DNA of 64,000 nucleotides from Streptomyces olivaceoviridis (GTDB lineage Bacteria > Actinomycetota > Actinomycetes > Streptomycetales > Streptomycetaceae), in the NCBI RefSeq assembly GCF_014650115.1, contig NZ_BMUI01000029.1, positions 22,744 through 86,743 on the forward strand, read 5' to 3'. The notes beneath the pieces are model-generated. The model worked only from the letters and a program-made list of their open reading frames with translations. It did no database searches and was not told the DNA's origin. Shown piece by piece: positions 24,801 through 32,225 of this stretch (position 1 is its first letter; the number at the start of each line of letters is the position of its first letter). A program made the translations under genes and the position numbers.

Positions 24801-24910
24801 CCAACATCCTCGGCAAGCTCGGCGTCTCGGGCCGGGGCGAGGCGGCGGCGGTGGCCCACCGGCTGGGGCTGTTCGCGGCCGGGACGCTCGCCGCCGAAAC
24901 GCCGGGCTGA
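21884..24910 (+). CDS. LAL-type LuxR family ATPase regulator
   Basis: A large (1008-residue) regulator of the LAL group. An N-terminal AAA/NACHT-like ATPase with Walker A GGEAGVGKT (about 39-47) and Walker B LVLEDLHWAD (about 150) is followed by a long helical TPR-like repeat region. A C-terminal LuxR helix-turn-helix (LTSRERDVLRLVAAG ... NRQIAAELFISPKTASVHV) completes it. Such proteins activate transcription in response to a ligand sensed by the repeats. GATGCT 7 nt before the GTG at 21884 suggests a leaderless message; an ATG at 21872 would add 4 residues. No pathway gene is adjacent, so the target is unknown. Confidence 0.9.
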   Translation: MENRSVSPVFVGRTDELDTLNDALARAAAAEPQALLLGGEAGVGKTRLVEEFATAAARRGAVVAVGGCVEIGADGLPFAPFSAALRALRDALPEEFAAAAAGQEEELARLLPDLGEAGTGRHDEQGTARLFELTARLLEGIAAGQSVVLVLEDLHWADASTRHLLAYLFRTLRAGRLLVLATYRSDDIHRRHPLRPLLAELDRLRTVRRIELARFTREEAGRQIAGILAVEPDPAQVDEIYARSDGNAFFIEELAVAATAGDCTGLTDSLRDLLLVRVEALPESAQKVARTVAEGGSTVEYRLIAAVARLAEDDLIEALRAAVGAHILTATRTGDGYRFRHSLVREAVADDLLPGERSRLNRRYAEALEADPTLVPADARVMRLASYWYHAHDPAKALPAVLSAAVVARRRHAYTEQLRLLERAMELWDSAPEEIRSALRPVDYAEVYPPCGCDPATTPLRYLDLLAEAAVAGRFGGERERALKITKRALRLLEEEPDPLRAAWFWVQRSRLVQAMARGDGRQELATAQDLVRGLPPSEVHAEVLAVAASWSMQRRPGPEALAAAERAVEYAHMVGARETELDARLTLGGLTAEAGAPQAGLAEMRQVLRDTRAEGMHQVAARAYVNLPSVLQSVGRDREAVPLLREGIEFCRAYGLLDSGVWMWGNLSEALYSLGQWQEAAEAAAHATRVGHGAMPRGAGALSQAHLALARGDLAEAGRHLAAARAWYGTHDPMPQQSLPVARIVLGVAAAEGRITDARAALLPALDAGFPPGTHRYGWPLLLAAATAEADARTLPAALPGRAETLDRLSAAVRTLTTGVPLWQAYGQWTRAELLRAEGRDTADTWSPVVTAFECLDRPYALARVRHRLAAVLLAEGGDDERERAVELLRLAGAVAAHLGARPLADAVARLAQRARLTLTGAARRAPADPAAALGLTSRERDVLRLVAAGRTNRQIAAELFISPKTASVHVSNILGKLGVSGRGEAAAVAHRLGLFAAGTLAAETPG

Positions 24911-24947
24911 GACCTACGCTGGAGAAAACCGGCAGTGAGGGGGAGCG

Positions 24948-25154
24948 GTGTTCAACGCGTTCGAGGAACTGTTCGCGCCCGGCCGCAAGCACACCCGGGA
25001 CGAGCAGAACCGGCTGGAACTGACCCGCGAGGACGTGGGCGACAACGACCCCGGCCGCGGCCCCATAGACCTGACCTCCGGGAAGGCGGTGATACGCCTT
25101 CCGCGGACGGTGCCGGCCGAGCCGGAGCCCGAAGCGCTCACCGAGGACGAGTAG
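24948..25154 (+). CDS. DUF6191 small protein
   Basis: A 68-residue protein starting with GTG and preceded by GAGGGGGAGC. Its FEELFAPGRKHT start and LTREDVGDNDPGRGPIDL middle fit the DUF6191 family found in Streptomyces. It is hydrophilic, acidic at the C-terminus and has no signal sequence. Function unknown. It lies 37 bp after the LAL regulator on the same strand, so it could be read from the same message. Confidence 0.8.
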   Translation: MFNAFEELFAPGRKHTRDEQNRLELTREDVGDNDPGRGPIDLTSGKAVIRLPRTVPAEPEPEALTEDE

Positions 25155-25184
25155 CCGCGCGGCTCGTCGAGGAAAGCGCGCCGC

Positions 25185-26351
25185 TCACCGCACCCGCAGC
25201 TCCAGCACCCGGTCGTCCCCCTTCTTCGGGGTGCCGCGGCCGTCCGTGTTGCTCGTCACCAGCCAGAGCCTGTCGCCGCCGGCCGGGACGACCGTACGCA
25301 GGCGGCCGTAGACGCCCGTCAGGAACGCCTGCGGGGCGGCCGAGGCCGATGTGCCGTCCAACGGCACGCGCCACAGGCGCGCGCCCTTCAGGCCCGCCAT
25401 CCAGATCACGCCGTTCACGTAGGCGATGCCGCTGGGGGAGGCGTCGTCGGTGTGCCACTGGGCCACCGGGTTGTGGAAGCCGGTGCCGGAGGACCTGCCC
25501 TCGGCCTGGGGCCAGCCGTAGTCGTCACCGGGCTTGATCGCGTTCAGCTCGTCCCAGGTGTCCTGCCCGAACTCCGAGGCGAACAGCCGCTGTCTGTCGT
25601 CCCAGGCCAGACCCTGGACGTTCCGGTGGCCGTACGAGTACACGGGCGAGTCGGGGAACGGGTTGCCCGGAGCCGGTTCGCCGTCCGGGGTCAGCCGCAG
25701 GATCTTGCCGCCCAGCGACTTCCTGTCCTGCGCCAGGCCCTTCTCCCCGCTCTCGCCGGTGCCCGCGTACAGCATGCGGTCGGGGCCGAACGCGATCCGG
25801 CCGCCGTTGTGGATGCGGCCCTTGGGGATGCCCTTGAACACCGTGTCGGGAGCGCCCAGTTGCTCACCGGCCGGCTTCCGCTCGTCGTACAGCACGCGGA
25901 CGATGCGGTTGTCCGAGGCCGAGGTGAAGTAGGCGTAGATCATGTGGTCCGAGGCGAAGTCGGGGGAGAGGGCGATGCCCAGCAGGCCGCCCTCGCCGGC
26001 CGGCGAGACCCCGGAGACCGTGCCCAGCTCGGTCGTCCGGCCGGTCTTCTCGTCGATCCGGCTGATCGTGCCCTCGTCCCGGGAGGAGACCAGCAGGCCG
26101 CCGCCGGGCAGCGGAGCCAGCCCCCACGGTGTCTTCAGGCCCTCGGCCACCGTGCGCAGCACCTTCACCGAACCCTTCGCCGGAGGGACCGGCGCGGCCG
26201 AGGCGGTGCCGTGCCCGGAAGCGGTGGCCCCGGAGGTCGGCACGCCCGGCGCACCGCCCGGGGCGTCCCCGCCGCCGGAGGAACAGCCGGCCGTCAGCAG
26301 GAGGGCGGCCACGGCCAGCCCGGCAGGCACAGCTCTACGTCGCACGATCAC
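25185..26351 (-). CDS. PQQ-type sugar dehydrogenase (GSDH fold) lipoprotein
   Basis: A 388-residue six-bladed beta-propeller of the glucose/sorbosone dehydrogenase family. The N-terminus is a lipoprotein signal with lipobox LLLTAGC (Cys23), then a Ser/Gly/Ala/Pro-rich linker, so the propeller is anchored outside the membrane. Family motifs include EGGLLGIALSPDF, NGGRIAFGPDRMLYAGTGE, SYGHRNVQGLAWD and EFGQDTWDELNAI. Members oxidise sugars with PQQ, though many soluble homologues have no proven substrate. The start is GTG 26351 with AAGGG just upstream; GTG 26345 is possible. It lies downstream of the aldo/keto reductase on the same strand. Confidence 0.87.
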   Translation of the reverse strand: MIVRRRAVPAGLAVAALLLTAGCSSGGGDAPGGAPGVPTSGATASGHGTASAAPVPPAKGSVKVLRTVAEGLKTPWGLAPLPGGGLLVSSRDEGTISRIDEKTGRTTELGTVSGVSPAGEGGLLGIALSPDFASDHMIYAYFTSASDNRIVRVLYDERKPAGEQLGAPDTVFKGIPKGRIHNGGRIAFGPDRMLYAGTGESGEKGLAQDRKSLGGKILRLTPDGEPAPGNPFPDSPVYSYGHRNVQGLAWDDRQRLFASEFGQDTWDELNAIKPGDDYGWPQAEGRSSGTGFHNPVAQWHTDDASPSGIAYVNGVIWMAGLKGARLWRVPLDGTSASAAPQAFLTGVYGRLRTVVPAGGDRLWLVTSNTDGRGTPKKGDDRVLELRVR

Positions 26352-26526
26352 GGTTCCCTTCGCCGCGGCGGTCCGGTGGCGCTCCACAGGCGGGCCCGAC
26401 GGCACGCTCTCCTCTTGAACACGGGCCGCGCCCCCTCGGGTTCCCGATCCCCGACGACCAACCGCGAAAACCTCGCTCCCGTGCCCCTCGGGCGGCGGGC
26501 AGACCAGAACCCTCGTGGCGGGCACC

Positions 26527-27525
26527 TCAGTCCCACGAGCCCTGGGCCGCCGGCAGACCGGACACCTCCGCCAGGTCCCGTTCGGTCAGCCGCAGCCCGG
26601 CGGCCGTCGCGTTCTGCGCCGCCCAGCGCTCCCGTTTGGTGCCCGGCAGCGCGATCACATGCCGGCCCTGCGCCAGCACCCAGGCCAGGGCCACCTGGGC
26701 CGGGGTCGTGTCCTCACCGTGCCGGCGGGCTATCCGCCGCAGGCCCGCGACGATCGGTTGGTTGGCCGCCATCATCTCGGCGGTGAACCGGGGGTGCCGG
26801 GCGCGTACGTCGTCCGGCTCGAAGCCCTCGCCCGGCGTCAGCGTGCCGGTCAGGAAGCCGTTGCCCAGCGGCATCGCCGCCAGGAAGCCCACACCCCGCG
26901 CCTCGCACCACGGCAGCAGCTCCCGGAGCGCCTCCGGCGACCACACCGACAGCTCCGCCTGCACCGCGGTCACCGGGAACACCTGCTGCACCCGCTGCAA
27001 CTGGCGCAGCGTCGTGTCGTACAGCCCGGCGCCCGGGCGGCGCCCGCCGCGCGCCCCCACCGCGCACAGACCGAGGGCCCGCACCTTCCCGGCCCGCACC
27101 AGGTCCGCCATCGCGCCCCAGGTCTCCTCGACGGGTATCTCCGGGTCGGCACGGTGCAGCTGGTACAGGTCGATCACATCGGTCTGGAGCCGCCGCAGCG
27201 AGGCGTCGCAGGCCCGCCGCACATAGCCGGGGCGGCCGTTGGCCACGATGTGCTGCTCGCCCACCAGCAGCCCCACCTTCGTGGACACGAAGGCGTCCCG
27301 GCGCCGCTCCTTGAGCACCCGCCCCAGCAGCAGCTCATTGGTGAACGGGCCGTACATGTCCGCGGTGTCCAGGAGATCACAGCCCAGGTCCAGCGCCCGG
27401 TGCACCGCTCTGACCGACTCGTCACCCCGCTGCCGCGATCCGCTGTACGCCCAGCTCATCGGCATGCATCCGAGTCCGACGGCCCCCACCGCGAGCGCCC
27501 CCGCGCCGATCGTCCTGCGCTCCAC
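26527..27525 (-). CDS. aldo/keto reductase
   Basis: A 332-residue NADPH-dependent (beta/alpha)8 reductase. The catalytic tetrad is visible: Asp and Tyr in LLDTADMYG, Lys in VSTKVG and His in YQLHRADPE. The C-terminal cofactor region includes HVIALPGTKR. It would reduce aldehydes or ketones; substrate unknown. The ORF could start further upstream at TTG, but the GTG at 27525 is preferred because AAGGGAGG lies just upstream. It is divergent from the 2-hydroxyacid dehydrogenase gene, with 75 bp between them. Confidence 0.88.
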   Translation of the reverse strand: MERRTIGAGALAVGAVGLGCMPMSWAYSGSRQRGDESVRAVHRALDLGCDLLDTADMYGPFTNELLLGRVLKERRRDAFVSTKVGLLVGEQHIVANGRPGYVRRACDASLRRLQTDVIDLYQLHRADPEIPVEETWGAMADLVRAGKVRALGLCAVGARGGRRPGAGLYDTTLRQLQRVQQVFPVTAVQAELSVWSPEALRELLPWCEARGVGFLAAMPLGNGFLTGTLTPGEGFEPDDVRARHPRFTAEMMAANQPIVAGLRRIARRHGEDTTPAQVALAWVLAQGRHVIALPGTKRERWAAQNATAAGLRLTERDLAEVSGLPAAQGSWD

Positions 27526-27600
27526 CTGCTCGTGAACCTCCCTTAGCCCGGCCCCCAACCTAACCTCTGCGCGCGGACGTGCCTGACATAGCCTCCTGGC

Positions 27601-28578
27601 ATGAGTTCAGACGTGTGGCTTCCCATTCCGCCCGAGGAGATCGAGGGGCTGCCCGAGGGGCCCCGGTACCTGTTCTGGGACGGGGGAGAGGACGGCGCGC
27701 AGCCGTACCCCGGCGACCCGGCGGAGTGCGCCGTGTACGTGGTGCCGTACATGAAGCGGCTGTCGGTCCGGGTGGGTCCCCTGGAGCATCTGACGAACGT
27801 GCGGCTCATCCAGACGCTCACCGCCGGCGTCGACGACATCACCGGGCAGCTGTCGGTGATCCCGCCGGGCGTGCGGCTGTGCAACGCGCGCGGGGTGCAC
27901 GAGACGAGCACGGCCGAGCTGGCGCTCACCCTCACCCTCGCCGCGCTGCGAGGCATCCCCGGCTTCGTCCGCGCCCAGCAACAGGAGCGCTGGGTGGGCG
28001 GTTTCCACCCCGCCCTGGCCGACAAGAGCGTGCTGATCGTCGGGTACGGGGCCATCGGTGCCGCCATCGAGGACCGGCTCGTGCCCTTCGAGGTCGCGCG
28101 GGTGGCGCGTGTTGCGCGCTCCGGTCGCACAACCGCGCGCGGTCCCGTGCTTCCGATCGCCGAAGTGCTTCCACTGCTTCCACACGCGGATGTCGTGATC
28201 CTCTGCACCCCGCTGACCGAGGAGACCCGGGGGCTCGTCGACGCGGACTTCCTCGCCCGGATGAAGGACGGCGCGCTGCTCGTCAACGTCGCGCGCGGGC
28301 CCGTCGTGGACACCAAGGCGCTCGTCGCCGAGCTGGAGCGGGGCCGGATCACCGCCGCCCTGGACGTCACTGACCCCGAGCCGCTGCCCCCCGGCCACCC
28401 CCTGTGGCAGGCGCCCGGAGTGCTGATCAGCCCGCATGTCGGCGGCCCTTCCTCGGCCTTCCTGCCCCGCGCCGAGAGGCTGCTCGTGGACCAGTTGACC
28501 CGGTTCGTGAACCGGCAGCCCCTGCGGAACGTGATCCTTACGACCGGACCCGAAACCAGGGGAGCAAACGGGCTCTAG
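27601..28578 (+). CDS. D-2-hydroxyacid dehydrogenase family protein
   Basis: A 325-residue NAD-dependent dehydrogenase of the D-isomer-specific family. The cofactor motif is VGYGAIG. The catalytic residues are Arg in NVARGPVVDT, Glu in TDPEPLPPGHPLW and His in ISPHVGG. It lacks regulatory ACT domains, unlike the SerA encoded 7 kb downstream, so it is not the main serine biosynthetic enzyme. TAGCCT lies 6 nt before the ATG, suggesting a leaderless transcript. Substrate may be phosphoglycerate-like, glyoxylate or another 2-ketoacid. Confidence 0.88.
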   Translation: MSSDVWLPIPPEEIEGLPEGPRYLFWDGGEDGAQPYPGDPAECAVYVVPYMKRLSVRVGPLEHLTNVRLIQTLTAGVDDITGQLSVIPPGVRLCNARGVHETSTAELALTLTLAALRGIPGFVRAQQQERWVGGFHPALADKSVLIVGYGAIGAAIEDRLVPFEVARVARVARSGRTTARGPVLPIAEVLPLLPHADVVILCTPLTEETRGLVDADFLARMKDGALLVNVARGPVVDTKALVAELERGRITAALDVTDPEPLPPGHPLWQAPGVLISPHVGGPSSAFLPRAERLLVDQLTRFVNRQPLRNVILTTGPETRGANGL

Positions 28579-28672
28579 GCCGCTTCCGGCACCCTCCGCA
28601 ACCTTTCGGACGCGGCCCGTACCCGCATCACCGCTGGTCGTCACGGAGCGTAGAGAGGCTATGTCCCTGAGT

Positions 28673-28692
28673 GACGATACTGGTGTATCGTC
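28673..28692. promoter_or_regulatory. 8-4-8 palindrome upstream of the cdgC-like gene
   Basis: GACGATAC-TGGT-GTATCGTC is a perfect inverted repeat in an unusually AT-rich patch, in the 386-bp space between the dehydrogenase stop and the preferred start of the c-di-GMP gene. It is a plausible operator. I cannot match it with confidence to a known Streptomyces regulator. The rest of the gap holds a Pro/Gln-rich in-frame extension that I treat as untranslated. Confidence 0.5.
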
Positions 28693-28964
28693 CCGACAGG
28701 GGCTGCGCCGACTGACCACTCGGCGCCGGGGATGGACATTTCAGATTCGTGAGGGGGGCGACGGGCGATGCACGGCCTATGGACGAACGATCCGACGCGG
28801 CGGAGCCGCCGACGGCGACCCTGGCGCACGGCCGCGCGCAGGCGCGGCCACCACACCAGCCACACCAGCCACCAGCAGCGCAGGCACAGCGGCCGACGCA
28901 GGCATGCGCACCCGGCGAACCGGGACCGTCGGGACACGGGAGCGGCGCTCACCGGGAGGCCCCG

Positions 28965-31900
28965 GTGAGCGCCCCGCCCTCCGTGACGACCACCCTCGAC
29001 GGAGCGGCGCGCGCACCGCACCCGCACGAGGCGCCGCCGCCCCGCCGGCCGTCCATCGGCGACAACACCCGGCTGATGGAACAACTCGTCCTCGCCCTGA
29101 TCTGCGCGGCCTACGCCGTCGGAGCCGCGTTCGACTGGGGCGCGAGCCAAGTCGCGGTGTTCATGGGCGACTTCGGCCTGAGCGCGGCGGCGGGCATCGC
29201 CGCCGTCTCCTGCTTCCTGTACGCCCGCAGCCGGCGCGTGCGCTTCCGCTCGGCCTGGCTGCTGTTCGCCCTCTCCTCGCTCATGGCCGCGCTGGGCAAC
29301 GCGGTCTGGGGCTGGTACGAGGTCGTGCTGGACCGCCCCGTGCCCAGCCCGAGCTACGCCGACCTGTTCTTCCTCTGCTTCGCGCCGCCCGCCATCGTCG
29401 GCCTGCTGGTCCTCGCCAAGCGGCCGGTGACGAAGGCGGGCTGGATCTGCCTGGGGCTGGACGCCTGGCTGATCGGCGGCTCGCTGCTCACCCTCTCCTG
29501 GAGCCTCGCCCTCGCCCAGGCGGCCCGGATCGAAGGCTCCAGCGTGGCGCACGCCGCGCTGTCACTGGCGTACCCGCTGCTCGACATCGCGCTCGTCAGC
29601 ATGGTGCTCGCCCTGCACTTCCGCCGCGCCCCGGGCAACCGCACGGCGGTGAACACCGCGATCGGCGCGCTCGCGCTGACCGTGATGTGCGACGCCCTGT
29701 TCACCTCGCCGCTGCTGCACAGCAGCTACCGCTCCGGGCAGCTGCTGGACGCGGGCTGGTTCGCCGGTTCGCTGCTGCTCGCCTACGCCCCCTGGGCCGC
29801 GCCCCGGCGCCGGCACGCGCGGGAGGCGCGCGCGGCGGACGGGCACACGCGCGTGGTCCACGAGCACCTGCCGGGCCGGCGGAGCACGGACCGGCACCTG
29901 CCGCTGTCCGCGCCGGGCGGCGAGCACACCCGGTACCCGTCCGGCCGGCCGCTCACCGGCTCCCTCGCCGCCCTCACCCCGTACCTCGCGGCGGCCGTGT
30001 GCACCCTCGGCATCCTGTACAACGTCCTCAACGGCCGCAGGCCCGACCACGTGGTGCTGATCACCGCGGGCGCCGTGGTGCTGGCGCTCGTCATCCGGCA
30101 GGGCATCATGCTGCTGGACAACATCACCCTCACCCAGGAACTGGCGCAGAAGGAGAACCACTTCCGCTCCCTGGTGCAGGGCTCCAGCGACGTCATCATG
30201 ATCGCCGCGCCCAACGGCATCCTCCGGTACGTCTCCCCGGCCGCCGCCGGGGTGTACGGCAGACCGGCGGAGGAGCTGGTGGGCACCGAGCTCGCCGGGC
30301 TCATCCACCCGGAGGACCTGGGCTGCGTGGTGCACGAGGTGCGGCGTTTCCTCGCCGCCAGCCCGCTGGAGGAGCCGACCACGCGCATCGAGTGCCGGTT
30401 CCGCTCCGGTGACGGCGGCTGGCTCAACGTCGAGTCGACCGTCAACCGGCACCACGGCGGACTGATCTTCAACAGCCGGGACGTGACCGAGAGAGTGCGG
30501 TTGCAGGCCCAGTTGCAGCACAACGCCGAGCACGACCCGCTGACCGACCTGCCCAACCGCGCGCTGTTCACCAAGCGGGTGCAGCAGGCCCTGTCCGGCC
30601 GGCGGGCCACCGACCGGGGCGCCGCCCTGCGGGGTACGGCCGTGCTCTTCATCGACCTGGACGGCTTCAAGGCCGTCAACGACACGATCGGGCACCAGGC
30701 CGGGGACGAACTGCTCATCCAGGCCGCCCGCAGACTCCAGGACGCGGTCCGGCAGGGGGACACCGCGTCCCGGCTGGGCGGCGACGAGTTCGCGGCCCTG
30801 ATCGTCGGGGACGGCACCCGGGACCGGGCCGCCCGGGAGCGGAACATCGTGGAGCTCGCCGACCGCCTCAGGACGACCCTCTCCCACCCGTACGCCATCG
30901 ACGGCAACGACGTCCGGGTCAACGCCTCCATCGGCGTCGCCTTCGCCGAGCCGGGCCTCGGCGCGGGCGAGCTGCTGCGCAACGCGGACCTGGCGATGTA
31001 CCGCGCGAAGTCGGCCGGGAAGGGGCGGGTCGAGCTGTACAAGCCGCAGATGCAGCAGGACGTCGTCCGCAAGGCGGAGCTGGCCACGCGGCTGCGCGCC
31101 GCGCTGCACGACGGCGAGTTCGCCCTGCTGCACCAGCCCGTGGTGTGCTTGCAGAACGGCCGGATCACGGCGGTCTCCGCGCAGGCGCGCTGGCGCTCCT
31201 CGCAGGGGGTGCTGTTCACACCGGCCGAGTTCCTGCGGGTGACCGAGGACGGTGACAAGACCGCCGAGCTGGACCGCTGGATCCTGCGGGAGGCCGTGGA
31301 GCAGGCGGCCGAGCGGGCCGCGACCGGGGTCGTCGTCCCCGTGGCGGTCCGGATGAGCGCCCGGCGGCTGCTGGACCGCTCGATGCCGCTGGGCTCGGTG
31401 GAGGCGCTGCTGACCCGGCACGGGCTGCCGCCCGGGGCGCTGGTCATCGAGTTGTCCGAGACCGATCCCCGTGTCTCCCTGGACGAGCTGGAGCGGCGGC
31501 TGACCGCGCTGAGCCGGCTCGGGGTGCGGATCGCGCTGGACGGCTTCGGCAGCGGCTACGCGGCCATCACGGCCCTCAGGAGGCTGCCCGTGGACATCCT
31601 CAAGCTCGACCGCGGCCTGGTCGAGGGCGTGGTCGAGTCGGCACGGCTGCACAAGATCACCAGTGGTCTGCTGCGGATCGCCGGCGATCTGGGGCTCCAG
31701 TCGCTCGCCGAGGGCGTGGACCTGCCCGAGCAGGTGGTCGCGTTGCGCGCGATGGGCTGCACCCACGGGCAGGGCATGGCGTTCGCCGGTCCGCTGGAGG
31801 AGTACCGGCTGCGCCGGGCGCTCGGATCCGGCCACTACCCGGTGCCGCACGCCCCGGCCGAACCCGCGTTCGCGGGCAGCGCGAGGGAGCCGGAGAGGGT

Positions 31901-31982
31901 GTACACAGGGGGTGTACCCGCTGTCTTCGGAGGCGGCAGTGCCCTTCGCTCACATTCTGAGACTCCCGTCCCACCCACTTGA
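28965..31982 (+). CDS. cdgC: membrane PAS-GGDEF-degenerate EAL protein, CdgC-like diguanylate cyclase
   Basis: A 1005-residue protein with 8-10 N-terminal membrane helices (about 40-385), a PAS domain (from about 395), a GGDEF domain (from about 522; GGDEF near 605) and an EAL-like domain (about 706-955). The GGDEF motif is intact, and RQGD five residues upstream is a textbook inhibitory I-site, so c-di-GMP synthesis with product feedback is predicted. The EAL domain is degenerate: the EAL triad reads SAQ and DDFG reads DGFG. GTG 28965 is chosen because GGGAGG lies 5 nt upstream; in-frame starts at 28749 or 28779 would add a Pro/Gln-rich stretch with weaker codon bias. From memory it corresponds to CdgC (SCO5511). 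Confidence 0.85.
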   Translation: MSAPPSVTTTLDGAARAPHPHEAPPPRRPSIGDNTRLMEQLVLALICAAYAVGAAFDWGASQVAVFMGDFGLSAAAGIAAVSCFLYARSRRVRFRSAWLLFALSSLMAALGNAVWGWYEVVLDRPVPSPSYADLFFLCFAPPAIVGLLVLAKRPVTKAGWICLGLDAWLIGGSLLTLSWSLALAQAARIEGSSVAHAALSLAYPLLDIALVSMVLALHFRRAPGNRTAVNTAIGALALTVMCDALFTSPLLHSSYRSGQLLDAGWFAGSLLLAYAPWAAPRRRHAREARAADGHTRVVHEHLPGRRSTDRHLPLSAPGGEHTRYPSGRPLTGSLAALTPYLAAAVCTLGILYNVLNGRRPDHVVLITAGAVVLALVIRQGIMLLDNITLTQELAQKENHFRSLVQGSSDVIMIAAPNGILRYVSPAAAGVYGRPAEELVGTELAGLIHPEDLGCVVHEVRRFLAASPLEEPTTRIECRFRSGDGGWLNVESTVNRHHGGLIFNSRDVTERVRLQAQLQHNAEHDPLTDLPNRALFTKRVQQALSGRRATDRGAALRGTAVLFIDLDGFKAVNDTIGHQAGDELLIQAARRLQDAVRQGDTASRLGGDEFAALIVGDGTRDRAARERNIVELADRLRTTLSHPYAIDGNDVRVNASIGVAFAEPGLGAGELLRNADLAMYRAKSAGKGRVELYKPQMQQDVVRKAELATRLRAALHDGEFALLHQPVVCLQNGRITAVSAQARWRSSQGVLFTPAEFLRVTEDGDKTAELDRWILREAVEQAAERAATGVVVPVAVRMSARRLLDRSMPLGSVEALLTRHGLPPGALVIELSETDPRVSLDELERRLTALSRLGVRIALDGFGSGYAAITALRRLPVDILKLDRGLVEGVVESARLHKITSGLLRIAGDLGLQSLAEGVDLPEQVVALRAMGCTHGQGMAFAGPLEEYRLRRALGSGHYPVPHAPAEPAFAGSAREPERVYTGGVPAVFGGGSALRSHSETPVPPT

Positions 31983-32015
31983 CACGTGGTGCGTGCCGGG
32001 GGGAGGGTCAGTGCC

Positions 32016-32057
32016 ATGCGCACCCGAATTCTCGTACTTGGACAGCGCGTCGGCTGA
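32016..32057 (+). CDS. ilvB leader peptide MRTRILVLGQRVG
   Basis: A 13-residue open frame with four consecutive branched-chain codons (ATT Ile, CTC Leu, GTA Val, CTT Leu) and a strong GGGAGGG ribosome site 8 nt before its ATG. It is followed by a hairpin and a U-run terminator before ilvB. This is the classical layout of a transcription-attenuation leader: ribosome stalling at scarce Ile/Leu/Val-tRNA would disrupt the terminator. Attenuation of branched-chain genes is predicted for actinobacteria in the literature; the assignment here rests on the sequence. Confidence 0.85.
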   Translation: MRTRILVLGQRVG

Positions 32058-32094
32058 GCTGGGACCCACCGGAGGACGATCCGGAATCCCCAGC
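32058..32094 (+). promoter_or_regulatory. leader hairpin upstream of the ilvB terminator
   Basis: GCTGGGA (32058-32064) pairs with TCCCCAGC (32087-32094, one bulged C), enclosing a perfect CCGGA/TCCGG stem (32069-32084). It begins one base after the leader stop codon. In an attenuator this would be the pause or 1:2 hairpin formed while the ribosome completes the leader peptide. Confidence 0.6.
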
Positions 32095-32111
32095 GACCTC
32101 ACCGGCGCGCT

Positions 32112-32145
32112 CCCCTCGCTTGCCTTGTGGCACGAGGGGTTTTTT
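32112..32145 (+). terminator. intrinsic attenuator terminator of ilvBNC
   Basis: CCCCTCG (32112-32118) pairs with CGAGGGG (32133-32139), extended by TGCC/GGCA after a 2-nt bulge, and is followed by six Ts (32140-32145). A stem plus U-run is rare in this window and occurs otherwise only upstream of cimA. It lies 80 bp before the ilvB start, so it must be regulated. Confidence 0.85.
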
Positions 32146-32225
32146 GTTGCACGAGTGCCTTTCGTGCAGCGCCCGAAATCCGCCCGAACCTCGCAAAAAC
32201 CCTCAGCATCGAGAAGAGAATGCCG

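Noticed and set aside
21443..24859. 1138-residue minus-strand ORF opposite the LAL regulator
   Set aside because: Antisense shadow caused by high GC. The plus-strand frame carries Walker motifs and a LuxR helix-turn-helix, whereas this one encodes Gly/Gln/Arg-rich text without domains.
27601..28578. Second serA
   Set aside because: It lacks the ASB and ACT domains, and a full-length SerA is encoded at 35964-37553.
28661..28964. Small ORF MSLSDDTGV and the in-frame extensions at 28749 and 28779 of the cdgC-like gene
   Set aside because: The GGGAGG site points to GTG 28965; the upstream codons are Pro/Gln-rich with many A-ended codons, and the 28661 frame runs out of phase into the gene.
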